Of a stretch of 23,712 bases of DNA, positions 8,960 to 17,256 are shown piece after piece. The position numbers and the translations under genes are program-made. The notes under the pieces were generated by a model. The model had not been told where the DNA came from and did no database searches. It saw nothing but the letters and a program-made list of their open reading frames with translations. The stretch lies in NCBI GenBank assembly GCA_009869945.1, contig WIXG01000739.1, positions 1 to 23,712 of the forward strand. The letters run 5' to 3'. Position 1 is the first letter of the stretch. Every line of letters starts with the position of its first letter. The stretch comes from Mesaphorura yosii. Taxonomy: Eukaryota; Arthropoda; Collembola; Poduromorpha; Tullbergiidae.

Positions 8960-9641
8960 ATGGACACGACCACCAACAAGAAAACTGGTGACATTGCGCA
9001 GGGTCCAAATGAACACCCACTGGGATTTTGGAGTAAGGCAAAGGCTAGGAATTGCATCAGCAAACTCAGGATTCTGGGAACCGTTGCTGGAATACGTAAG
9101 TGGAAATTCTACAAACATATCCAGCAATCTTTGACAATATGCTTGGAATGATTTTCCAGTGGCAATGGTCATGGGCACAACCAATGTGATTTTCAGTATG
9201 TTCAGTCCAATGTGCTTCATACTCAGTCTGTGGCAAATGTTGGTGAAATTGAAACGAAATGGATTGCTATGGTGGTGTGAAATATTTTAATTTATTGTAA
9301 ATTTTTTAATTGTTTGAAGATTAATCGGATTTATGGCTGTTACCATGGAGGCACCATCTTTCTGTTCCTTTATGGAGAACGTCCAAGCTACCGTCGAACG
9401 GCTCGAGAGAAGGATACCTTATATTAAAGCCGTCCTGTACATTTGGTAAGTGTCAACCTTACAATTACCCAAAGGTGCCATGTGTCAGCGAACTCAATTT
9501 AATTTTCTATTTTATATTGCAAGTGCCCCATGCCCGAGTATACTCCATTGCTTAGGTGCGAGCACACTCTTTGGCAGTTTGTTGGTTATCATTACGGGAG
9601 TCTTTTACGGATTTCGGGGCAAAAAGTACGGAATTGATTAA
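8960..9641 (+). CDS. Flower-like (CACFD1-type) membrane protein, four exons
   Basis: Exons are 8960-9095 (donor GTAAGT), from 9160 to an uncertain donor, 9320-9445 (donor GTAAGT), and 9524 to TAA 9639-9641. The product has four hydrophobic segments and aligns in order with Drosophila Flower: LGTVAGI then NVIFS (fly LGIVAAF, NVFS); an E-A-P motif in the second half (TMEAPSFCSF against LLEAPCCFVCF); PYIKAVLYI before the third segment; and ASTLFGSLLVIITGVFYG against ASLFGSGLIFGTGVVYG. Flower proteins act in synaptic-vesicle endocytosis and in cell competition, and calcium-channel activity has been proposed. The exon 2 to exon 3 junction is a problem: the attractive donor TTG|GTGAAA is out of phase with exon 3, while CT|GTGGCA at about 9231 is in phase but shortens the second membrane segment. 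The cytochrome b561-like gene begins 37 bp after the stop. Family identity is fairly secure; the exact gene model is not. Confidence 0.7.
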
Positions 9642-9678
9642 TCATGCTCGAATGCTGATATTCTGAATATTCTGCAGA

Positions 9679-10662
9679 ATGAGGGTTCGTCTAGTGCTTC
9701 TCACGCTCCTGGCAAGCATTTTCCTCTCTGCCCCCGTGGGGCTCATGAGTTACTGGGTAGGGACGTATGGAAGCAGCCTCTCCACTGCACATCCAAAATT
9801 AAAACAGTTTCCTGCCCAATTCAACGACCATCCGAGTGAGATGCTCTGGGGCTTCTTATCTTTCGGATTCGGTAAGAACTTTCATGCCAATTTGACACTA
9901 TAACTTCATTTGTTGTGATGAATTACAATCGTCAATTTCAGGCTTGCTGCTCTGGTGCTGCCAGACTTCTCGGACGTCTCGAGGGTTGAGCGTGTGGTTT
10001 CTTCACACAATTTGCACCGTAGTCGCCGTAGTATACATTTCACGTGCACTCCTCACGATTTTCGGCTGTCATGCCACGTAAGCGAATTCGAATTATGCTG
10101 CCGATACTGCTGACTAATGGCAACTTTATTTCCCGGTCGTAGAGCAAGGATTCCGCATTTTTACTCATTGCATTCCTGGTTTGGACTGGGAACGGTGGCA
10201 CTCTTTGCGGTTTACCTCATGCAGTGCGTGTACGGATTCTTCCGTGCCTTGCTTCATCTTTGTCGCCGCGAATGGAGGGAGGCAATACCCACCGCGGTTG
10301 CCGCACTCGCACCAACTCGAGCCCAGTCAGCCTGCAGTGTCCTCACATTCGTCATGATCTGCATCACTGCCATAGTGGGAGTGACACAACTCGCCATCTT
10401 CTCATTGAGGTCAGCATTTCAACATTCAGCCTTTTACCTCCAACTGCAACCCATTTAAATCTCGTCATTTCTTCATAGCAGTGGAAGTGAGAGTGGGAAA
10501 GAAGAGTCAGAGGGAGGAGGATACGCTGATTGGGTTGGGGCGCCCATAACCAAACGGACTGCAGAAGCGATTATCCTAAACGCGGCTGGGGTGTGCCTGG
10601 CAGTTGCTGCAATTACAATTCCGATCTGTGTGTCTCTGTCAGGACGGGCAAATTTGAAATGA
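9679..10662 (+). CDS. Cytochrome b561-like transmembrane protein, four exons, one haem histidine missing
   Basis: Exons are 9679-9871, 9942-10077, 10143-10409 and 10479-10662; all junctions are GT-AG and keep phase. The ~260-residue product has about six membrane segments in the b561 order. Visible landmarks are FNDHPSEM (first haem histidine), VWFLHTI (second) and FYSLHSWFGLGTVALFAVYL (third, the family's most conserved block). Where relatives have P-x-H-x-x-x-G at the start of the fifth helix, this protein reads TRAQSACS, with glutamine (CAG) in place of the histidine. Canonical family members pass electrons from ascorbate across membranes using two haems held by four histidines. Here one haem may be lost or held differently. 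The N-terminus (MRVRLVLLTLLASIFL) could be a start or an internal segment, because an acceptor (TTCTGCAG) directly precedes the ATG and a phase-correct splice from the Flower-like exon is possible. Confidence 0.8.
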
Positions 10663-10756
10663 GGAGGAAATTGGTAAACCAAAATGCGCACACGTGCGAA
10701 GAATTGAATGCTCTTTTGCTTTTTATTAAAACTTTTAATTAAAGAATTATGTCCAT

Positions 10757-10762
10757 AATAAA
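10757..10762 (+). terminator. Poly(A) signal for the cytochrome b561-like gene
   Basis: AATAAA lies 95 bp after the TGA at 10660-10662 in AT-rich sequence. The following stretch, 10763-11177, has no gene I can support. Confidence 0.6.
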
Positions 10763-11177
10763 CCAAATTCCTTTGTGTTTCACCTCACCTTACACTGCTC
10801 ACATTGCATTTGGTCAAATTCAGGCTCAAAATGATGAATTTTACAAAAATTGACTAACTTTTTCAACTTGGATGAATTTTGGTCGTTAAAGAAACAATTT
10901 GAAGACTTTTTCGGTCAAAATTGATGAGAAGACAAGAATTTTTAAAGAGAATCAATTTTATGCGATTCCAGAGATGCTGTCTGGCATTAACTTTTGTCAG
11001 TTGCATTGAGTTTGTGTCACGTATCATAACGCCCTTGATGCATGCTTTCTCGTTTGACTGAGCTGCGACAATGGAGTGAACCCCGCAGAGTATCTTAAAC
11101 AGTGACATTGGATCTGCCACCCTGGAATTTTGTGGCTTCAAGATTGTATCATCTATTTGCTTCCTCGTTTAACTGAA

Positions 11178-11972
11178 ATGTCATACCGAGACAATCTCCA
11201 CCCCACAACCATCAACGGTTGGTCGATAGGAGCACCACTCGTTACGGCAACCAAGGGCGTCGTCATCCCAATCACCCATCTCGTCGATTTCAAAGACATA
11301 GCTGTGTTGGAAGGCGTCATGGGCGACAATCAATACCGGCAACCCTGGACAGTGCTTCGTGGGACCCTCTCCAAAACCAGGGGCAACACCATCCCCTCGC
11401 CCACTCTGCTGGGGTTGGGAGCTTGTCAATCCCTCACTTGCAACGTGCAACCGACAAATCCGGGACTGGAAACAGGGGTCTTGCCCCGGTACACGGGGAT
11501 AGGGCTTGTTAGTGATTGGGAGTGGACTTTCATGATCGTGGCGCTCGTGAGGAGGTCTGAATTCGGCTCTGGTGCCTTCAAATACTACAATCTGCAGTTA
11601 TACGGCGTCCCCCTTGACTCCGACACCGACGTTCATACGGGAACGGGGAAAAGGCAGGACGTTATCATGCGCGCGGGATGGGTTTGCCCCGCGCTACATG
11701 AGGACGACTGCGCGGGGTCTGGTGATTGGGTCTATGGATGGGTTCCCCTCAACGCCCCGTGGACTCGAAAACTTTAGGTCCAGCATGGACGTCATGCCCA
11801 CTACGCCCCCGTCGAAGTCCTGCACGGCGGGGCAGCTCAAGTTACAATGACCGTACGAGGGACACCGTCTGATGCCGGTCGAGGGGCGACGGGCAGGCGC
11901 CTATTGGCCGACTCCGAGATGCAACAAATGGTATACCAAGTGCATTACAAAATGCCTCAATTTCTCGTATGA
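11178..11972 (+). pseudogene. Virus-like ORF upstream of repeat copy 2, with an in-frame TAG
   Basis: From ATG 11178 a frame of 199 codons runs to TAG 11775-11777 and then continues in the same frame to TGA 11970-11972. The protein is rich in G, T, P and W (e.g. LPRYTGIGLVSDWEWTFM, GSGDWVYGWVPLNAPW) and has no signal peptide or membrane helix. It resembles capsid-like beta proteins in style but matches no family I can name. GC content is clearly higher than in the flanking AT-rich DNA. The downstream ORF overlaps its end as ATGA (11969-11972), and its frame is also open for ~30 codons before that ATG. Ancestrally this may therefore have been one protein now split by an indel, or two overlapping ORFs. 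Endogenous viral origin is inference. Confidence 0.35.
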
Positions 11973-12290
11973 TAAAAGCGACGCTTGCGCACACCAACGG
12001 GGCGACGGACATGTCGCTATTTTATTCGCAGCTGGTGGAACCACGCGATCGCTACTTTTTCGTCCATCACAAAGTCCATCACCACTATTTGCTCGTCGAC
12101 GAGTGGGATCAACGTCTCGTATACTGCGATCGAGATCGCCAGCGGATTCAGAACGAAGGCGGATGGCTTCGTCCCTTCAATGCCGGCCCAGAGTACTGTG
12201 GTCTCGCGGGGGCTCTGCTACTTGTATCAATGCTTCTCACCAGCAGCGGTTCTGGCTCTCTTCAACGCTCTCCGCTTCCTCGGTGAAGAG
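11969..12290 (+). pseudogene. Virus-like repeat segment, copy 2 (truncated)
   Basis: This 106-codon frame matches the segment at 1204-1510. Shared features include the SQLVEPRDRYF start, the D-E-W-D-Q motif, the Y-C-D-R-D-R-Q-R motif and the GLAGALLLVSMLL hydrophobic stretch. It retains two bases lost in copy 1 near 1291-1299 but has lost two bases near 12255 that copy 1 keeps, so each copy carries its own frameshift. Homology with copy 1 stops near 12290, where the sequence changes to a receptor-like tail. The separate lesions show that both copies decayed independently after duplication. No conserved enzyme motif is seen. Confidence 0.45.
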
Positions 12291-12303
12291 GCTCAGCGCG
12301 GCC

Positions 12304-12360
12304 GACTCGGTTGTGGACAAACTAATTACGCTCTTGATTGGGTTTAGGGAACTACAGTGA
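12304..12360 (+). pseudogene. C-terminal tail fragment of a receptor-like gene
   Basis: Directly after the virus-like block ends, the plus strand reads VVDKLITLLIGFRELQ and then TGA. The intact receptor-like gene at 15927-17087 (minus) ends IVDKLIWILVGCSGVK and stop, so the last transmembrane tail is shared (DKLI, L-[IV]-G). Only this fragment is present; the rest of the gene is missing or was replaced by the insertion. The match is short and rests on about 15 residues. Confidence 0.4.
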
Positions 12361-12444
12361 GACCGAAAGTTTCCTAAAATGCTAATGTATTTCCCAAAGT
12401 CTCAATTTATTCCACCACTCAATTTAATAGTCTCATGCTTTCAC

Positions 12445-12480
12445 ACGTGCGGACGTATATAAGCGGCGGTACGTGCGGAT
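12445..12480 (+). promoter_or_regulatory. TATA box flanked by ACGTGCGGA repeats
   Basis: TATATAAG at 12456-12463 sits between two direct copies of ACGTGCGGA/ACGTGCGGAT (about 12445 and 12471). A start site would be expected near 12490. The first coding-like frames on this strand begin near 12639. ACGTG is also the core of several bHLH-type binding sites, but any regulator is speculation. Confidence 0.4.
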
Positions 12481-12638
12481 CTTTAAAAACAATTCCACAA
12501 ACCGTGGGAAAAGCGGCTCTAAAATTCATGCTCCCATTTCCGTTGCGCGTCCTTCCGCAGTTCATAGTTTATTTACCAAATTGCCAAATTTAATCAACTG
12601 AACACGAGCACGTGCCTCGTGCCTTTTGCCTCTCGGGA

Positions 12639-13140
12639 ATGTTCCGTACCAGGGTCCAGCTCCCAGTCTCTGCCTTAACCTTCAACTTGCTGCACTTGTG
12701 CTGCTGCGAAAAAATGCTGATGTCAAAGGAATTGGTCTGGCTTCTGAACTGCGAGCTGCGTGTCGTGTCTGTGCCATGGAAATAGAATCTGGCTGCCAGA
12801 CCCAGTGCATCCGAGCCTGCAGGGAGTCCGTACTCGCCCTCCGCCCCGCGTGACTGGGCTCTGTACGCGCTCAACTGCTCCATCGATTTCTTAGCCTTCC
12901 TAACTGTTGGCTGGCTCCACCGCGCTCGCTTCGGCCTCCACATTCTCCTTCCCATCGTCTATGCTCTGCGTGCGATGTGCGGCTGGCTCGTGGATGCAAA
13001 TCAGTCAGCATCACGGCCCTCATACCCATGACCGTGACCGCACTCACAGGCGGCATGACGTGCTCTTGGTCCCGGAATTCCCGCTCAACTTGTACTGGCT
13101 CCATTTCGGGGCGGCGGGGGTATGAGATGGTGCGGGTGAT
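12639..13140 (+). other. Unresolved coding-like region
   Basis: Both strands are open for long stretches because the sequence is GC-rich, so the real frame cannot be fixed. On the plus strand the frame from ATG 12639 has a TAG at 12780-12782 and then a hydrophobic segment (SIDFLAFLTVGWLHRARFGL) that would suit a membrane helix. Other plus frames include VPEFPLNLYWLHFGAAGV, which ends at a possible donor (GTATGA) at 13120. It lies 150-650 bp downstream of a TATA box, which favours the plus strand. No family is recognised, and it may be a decayed gene. Confidence 0.25.
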
Positions 13141-13252
13141 TTAGTTTAAGGCGGCCGCGTACGAGATAGGCAACGAGATAACACAAAACTGGTACCGTCA
13201 CGGTGATAAGGGAACTTTAAAATAATTATTGACACTGTTGTACGGCTGCCAG

Positions 13253-13448
13253 TGGAGGCTCAGGGTCAGGACTCAGCGGGATCCAGACGCTGCTCACCAT
13301 CCGCGAAGACGAAGATGACAATGAAAGTGATCCACGTTTTGCTGGAGGTTCAAGAAGAGGCTCCATTAGTGCCGGGTCTGGAGGCACAGCCACCGCTATG
13401 CACGCGCATCCTCACGCAGTTCAGCAACACTCCAGCACAGAAGCATGA
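13253..13448 (+). CDS. Possible exon encoding an acidic, Gly/Ser-rich tail
   Basis: After a plausible acceptor (GGCTGCCAG ending at 13252), one frame reads GGSGSGLSGIQTLLTI, then REDEDDNESDPRF, then a Gly/Ser-rich and His/Ala-rich stretch, and stops at TGA 13446-13448. Such composition is typical of a cytoplasmic or nuclear low-complexity tail. A second frame (13258-13461) is also open, so the choice is not certain. It may be the last exon of the unresolved gene upstream. No domain is recognised. Confidence 0.3.
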
Positions 13449-13507
13449 ATTAGCAACCTAAAAATTTTTGAAACTCATCTCCACGCTCTTCACCACTTTG
13501 TCTTTAG

Positions 13508-14051
13508 TCAATCTCAACTTTTCACTAACTATCTAACCTATAATCTTAGCCCTACGCAGATATTTAGAAATTGTGCCAATCGTTTAGAAGCCAAATTCAA
13601 GACCAGCGACCGGTATAAAATTCTGTACCAGCAGACGTTAAATGTGTTACGATTACAGCCAATCGTCAATTATTGTAATAAATGGGAAGGTATGCCACAT
13701 CGGAATCCATATTTAAATCGGCCAAGGGATTCCCTCATCTTTTGTACTGCGATTCGAAGATGCATTATTGAAGCATTGCTTGGAGCCATGATGATGATTC
13801 TCTTAAGTATGTGAGTTCATTTGTTCATTCGTACCATGCTGAATAATGCGTGATCTGTTTCTTAACTTTTACATTTTCACAGAGGAATACCAATTAAGTG
13901 TGACGTAATAAAAATGTCAGCCACTGTCCTACCGTTGTTTCAAATTTTCCGTTTGGTAAATCCTCAACGCTGTCTTGACAAACTGATGTCAATTTTACAA
14001 GCCGTGTGGACCTCGACAGGTATAAAAGATTTGCTTATTCTCAATTTGTGA
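13508..14051 (+). CDS. Two-exon coding region of unknown function (partial at the 5' end)
   Basis: A strong acceptor (pyrimidine-rich, ending TTTAG at 13507) opens a frame that continues to a donor GTATGT at 13807. The second exon begins after CAGAG at 13885, keeps phase and ends at TGA 14049-14051. Exon 1 encodes a basic, aromatic sequence (DRYKILYQQTLNVLRLQPIV, then PHRNPYLNRPRD) followed by a hydrophobic segment (EALLGAMMMILL) at the splice site. Exon 2 continues with VLPLFQIFRLVNPQRCLDKL and ends GIKDLLILNL. The style suggests a membrane protein, perhaps a chemoreceptor-type fragment, but I cannot name a family. The start of the gene is not found, and the same frame upstream is closed by TGA 13446. 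An alternative donor at 14020 would splice in phase to 14109 and join it to the next gene. Confidence 0.4.
14021..14028 (+). promoter_or_regulatory. TATA box of the secreted acidic protein gene
   Basis: TATAAAAG lies 96 bp before the ATG at 14117, giving an expected start site near 14050. It overlaps the last codons of the preceding coding frame, so the call depends on whether that frame is real. Confidence 0.45.
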
Positions 14052-14116
14052 ATCATTCCAAAATTTGAATCGAACTGATCACTACTAAAATCGTTGCATA
14101 CAAAATAGGTGTGAAG

Positions 14117-14863
14117 ATGTACTCGTTAAAGTATTCAATTATCTTGCTTAGCTTGACACTGGCTCTGACTGTGACATTTGACGGAGTCAGCGGTGGAACC
14201 ATCGCCGGAGCCGGCAACGGATTTTTCCCACTAGAAGAAACTGATTCACAGGTAAAGCACAAACTCAATGTTTCATTGGGACTCGATTCTTCCCAGTTCA
14301 TTGCTCATGACTCTAACTGATTGACTCCAATTGACCAGCACTCAAATGGCCAATATCCAGCGCATGGGCAGGGGTTCATATTTCCAAAGGACGAAAACAC
14401 TGCAGAAGACGAGGAGGAGCCTGAAATCGACACCAAATTCTTATCAAAGATCGACGTGACTAATCTCACATCAGAGCAACGAGCCGTTTACGACGAGCTG
14501 ATTGAACTGGCAAAGGACGAAGAAGAAGCGTCCAAATATGACTCACAGTCACAAGTGCAGGGTCGTACATTTGGATTAATTAGATTATTCAGATCTAAAT
14601 ACTTGTGGAGCATTTTCAAGTCGATGTTCCGTGGACGTCCACCCAAGCTTCCCGAGTTCTCCGAGCCTAAGGTTGTTCCAGTCCTGCAACCACAGCATGG
14701 CCATTGTGATGGCGATTTCAAGAAGCGTAATGAACTGCGAAGAAGCACAGTTGCTGGCGAATCTCAAGCGAATAGTGAAGAAAATCCATTGATTGGAGTT
14801 CCAATTATTGGCGATTTGACTGAATTCATTACGAGGACAATCTCAAGATTGTTGTTTCAATAG
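14117..14863 (+). CDS. Secreted acidic protein of unknown family, two exons
   Basis: Exon 1 (14117-14251) ends at GTAAAG and exon 2 (14339-14863) begins after TTGACCAG; the phase is 0. The product is about 219 residues. Residues 1-27 form a signal peptide (MYSLKYSIILLSLTLALTVT and then a V-S-G-G end). A Gly-rich stretch (GGTIAGAGNGFFPLEE) follows, then an acidic linker (ENTAEDEEEPEIDTKF), a helical segment (SEQRAVYDELIELAKDEEE), a basic aromatic stretch (LFRSKYLWSIFKSMFRGRPP) and a hydrophobic C-terminus (PLIGVPIIGDLTEFITRTIS). The alternation of acidic pro-like and basic amphipathic parts resembles secreted precursors that release a cationic peptide, which is speculative. I know of no matching family. 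An inverted near-copy lies at 23230-23712 and is broken by a stop. Confidence 0.75.
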
Positions 14864-15050
14864 CTATTGCAACAGCAGCGGCAGCCTGAAAATGGGGGAA
14901 TTTGTGCCATGTCATGGATCATTAACCTATGAGCCGTTACAGTGCAAACTAATCATATTATTTAAGTTTTAAATATTCTGCACACCTGGACTCTCATACT
15001 GCAAAACAAGAACAGTCAATTTAATTGTAACTTCTGGTTGTATAACTGAT

Positions 15051-15056
15051 AATAAA
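15051..15056 (+). terminator. Poly(A) signal for the secreted acidic protein gene
   Basis: AATAAA occurs 188 bp after the TAG at 14861-14863. It is also conserved in the inverted copy, as TTTATT near 23038. Confidence 0.6.
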
Positions 15057-15138
15057 AGTTCTCAACAAGAATTTTAATATCTAAGCAATGCGTACCTAAT
15101 TTGTCGCCTAGTGCCTATTTTTTTACGTTGTCAATTCT

Positions 15139-15425
15139 TGAAAGCCCTCTTGTCGCTGACGGGTTATCGTTACGGTGCCACACCACAAGTCCAAAATGTG
15201 TTCTTGTGTAACTTCCTCGGCCACTCTAGAATCACTTTCTCTCGGATCGTAGCGCTCTATAGTTTTTTTTGTCAAGGTCTCCAATTGCGTACAGTATATC
15301 GTCGTGAACGATCAGGCCAAATTCACGTCGTTGCCGCCAGTGTCAGCAGCCGATCTTCTCCAGTATATTAGCACTCGGTGACGCCTGTAGCCTGGCCATT
15401 CAACTCACATCCCCCGACGGTGCGA
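15139..15425 (-). pseudogene. Kelch-repeat pseudogene fragment (left copy)
   Basis: On the minus strand this reads GGCELNGQATGVTEC, a TAA, then GEDRLLTLAATT and, in another frame, an IVHDDILYAIGDL-type blade followed by TIERYDPRES after an extra A in a poly-A run. It is the inverted counterpart of 22664-22930. It carries a stop, a frame change and a boundary where homology to the longer right copy ends, so it is a truncated relic. Confidence 0.5.
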
Positions 15426-15547
15426 GCGTTTTTTGTGGAGGAACGTTTTGTCACAGCAGCTGTTGTACTGGATCCGTGTGGTGAAACAGAATCTGAGTAG
15501 AAGCTTAGCTTATGGCGTGCAGCATTAGACTCTTATCTGAAGTGCTT

Positions 15548-15895
15548 TCAGCAATAAAAACAACATTTCTCGACGGTATGAACTTGCGTGTGTTCAAACA
15601 ATTCTTTCTTGGAGTAACAACCTCTCTCACAAATTTGACATCGGTGGGACTTCATCCCTAAACGTACTCTCTTTTTATGAGGTTTCAGACTACTTTTAAT
15701 CTTGAAGTGTTTTGAACACTCCTCACAGTGAAACGACTTTTCGGTCGAGTGACTCCTTAAATGCCACCTTAGCACCGACGTCAAGTCACATTCAATGCAA
15801 ATGCTCGGTTTCTCTCTAGTTTTGACGTTACCTCGTACAGCTTGGTTATTAGAAAACGCTTTCTCGCAAAAAGTGCATCGGTATGGCTTCTTGTT
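15548..15895 (-). pseudogene. Degenerate C2H2 zinc-finger fragment
   Basis: The minus strand encodes four tandem C2H2-type units. Unit 1 (YRCTFCEKAFSNN) has lost both zinc-binding histidines. Unit 2 (CIECDLTSVLRWHLRSH) is four residues too short between the cysteines and histidines. Unit 3 (FHCEECSKHFKIKSSLKPH) lacks the second histidine. Unit 4 (CQICERGCYSKKELFEHTQVH) is intact. An in-frame TAG lies just upstream, near 15903-15905, and the frame stops shortly after the last finger. C2H2 arrays normally bind DNA; with one good finger left, this is most likely a gene fragment. Confidence 0.6.
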
Positions 15896-15926
15896 TTCCT
15901 TCTAGACATTGAATAAATGATTTTAA

Positions 15927-17087
15927 TTATTTAACGCCGCTGCAGCCCACCAGAATCCATATCAATTTGTCCACGATGGCGTTACAGACCACCAAGCCAC
16001 TTGAGGCATCCACCACGAAACAGAATCCAATTCGCATCTTAAACTCCCGTATGGCTCTTAACTTCTTCCGCCTCCAGCGACCCCGCCCCATTTTTGCGCT
16101 GAACTTGTCCAGCAAATCACAGTACCCGCTCATGATTGACTGCGCCACTCGGAATTGGAGCAGCACGGTAGCAAGGGCAAGCACGAATGTTTCGACCAGC
16201 ACGGCGGACATCGTGGGGTCAAATTGGCGGTGGAAGAGGATCAGGCACGAGCAGCAGCCGATCAGAAGGAGTACCACGCAGAGATTGATGGCCGGAAATG
16301 CAAGTCGGCCTAGTGATTGATCAAAGAGCTTCTGGAAGAGGCGGATGGCGTGGATTTCCGCCAACGCCAGTCGGGTGGCCCTCCGTCTACGCAGCAGACG
16401 TGTCCCTACCGTGTGGATCCAGTCGGGGACGAGGATCCCGAAGCTAAGCAGCAGAAGCATGTAGGGGGCCAGTTTAAATTGAGTGTACACCAAGCAGAGG
16501 GAGACGACTAGGGCGAAAGCCACTTTACCCAGCAGTTCAGACTCCCCGTCCGCTCCTCCATGAGCCATTACGTAGAGATTTTCCTTGGCCCCTGGTCGTA
16601 CGAAGAAGGCGAAGACCACACCAGGTGCGAGGACGCATGAGTACACAAAGAGCCGGACAAGCCACTCCATCAAAATTGCGTGCCTCTGGCGGCTGGCCTG
16701 CGCCATCATTCTGCCCACCATCGAGTTGGTCTGCCACATCTTGTTGGCGTACTCTGCCACATCCGTCTGGTGGACGTGGTTTACGTACGTGAAGCAGAGT
16801 CCAGTCAGCGAATAGATCGACCAGAGCGCCAAGAATACCTTAGTACTGATTTCCACCAGGAGGCTGTTGCCCCAAAAGGCATACCAGCCGTACCCGCCCA
16901 CGATCGTCACCATGGTCGAGAATTCCATGGCGCTGTTGAAGCAGTACAGGAGCCTGTCGAGTCGCCGAGTGTTGGGCGTCAGTTTGAGAACTGGTTCGCC
17001 AGGAGTCCATCTCCAAGGAATGCAGTACATTCGTGTGGAGATTTGAAACATGAAGTTGAAGAGCTGGTACAGTTGGGCCGTCAACAT
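15927..17087 (-). CDS. Multi-pass membrane protein, candidate chemoreceptor of a local family
   Basis: This is an intact single-exon gene of 386 codons. About seven hydrophobic segments can be seen: near residues 50-75 (MEFSTMVTIVGGYGWYAFWG), 80-105 (LALWSIYSLTGLCFTYV), 145-170 (RLFVYSCVLAPGVVFAFFV), 188-225, 263-290 (INLCVVLLLIGCCSCLILFH), 295-318 and a C-terminal pair at 350-382. Length and layout suit insect-type gustatory receptors, but the TYhhhhhQF end motif is absent, so the assignment is tentative. Paralogous fragments occur at 12304, 17962 and 18756, which shows a local lineage expansion typical of chemoreceptors. The start ATG precedes a hydrophobic N-terminal helix and no better ATG lies upstream. 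It could instead be an uncharacterised springtail-type membrane family. Confidence 0.65.
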   Translation of the reverse strand: MLTAQLYQLFNFMFQISTRMYCIPWRWTPGEPVLKLTPNTRRLDRLLYCFNSAMEFSTMVTIVGGYGWYAFWGNSLLVEISTKVFLALWSIYSLTGLCFTYVNHVHQTDVAEYANKMWQTNSMVGRMMAQASRQRHAILMEWLVRLFVYSCVLAPGVVFAFFVRPGAKENLYVMAHGGADGESELLGKVAFALVVSLCLVYTQFKLAPYMLLLLSFGILVPDWIHTVGTRLLRRRRATRLALAEIHAIRLFQKLFDQSLGRLAFPAINLCVVLLLIGCCSCLILFHRQFDPTMSAVLVETFVLALATVLLQFRVAQSIMSGYCDLLDKFSAKMGRGRWRRKKLRAIREFKMRIGFCFVVDASSGLVVCNAIVDKLIWILVGCSGVK

Positions 17088-17256
17088 TTTGCTTGCTGGT
17101 CAGTTGAGCATAAACTGGTCGGAACCGGGTCCAGGTTCGCCTAAGCTAAAAATCGCTCAGCAATAAAAATAGCAGCGAATTTTATTCAATTTCCTCAAAT
17201 TAATGCTCGGTTGGTTTTCAATGAACAAAAAGTCTGAGAGTCGGCGAATTTTCAAT

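Larger units (their letters stand above)
14381..15430. repeat. Left arm of a large inverted repeat
   Basis: Positions 14381-15430 match the reverse complement of 22664-23712 with a near-constant coordinate sum (about 38093) and only scattered substitutions and small indels. The arm covers most of exon 2 and the 3' region of the secreted acidic protein gene and then a kelch fragment. Homology ends inside the kelch fragment near 15430. The other arm runs off the window, so its full length is unknown. Confidence 0.85.

Noticed and set aside
13614..13620. TATAAAA as a promoter
   Set aside because: It lies inside a coding frame (D-R-Y-K-I), and no matching start downstream is needed to explain it.
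16680..17144. Plus-strand frame of 154 codons opposite the intact receptor gene
   Set aside because: It is antisense to a gene with clear membrane helices and paralogues, and has no features of its own.
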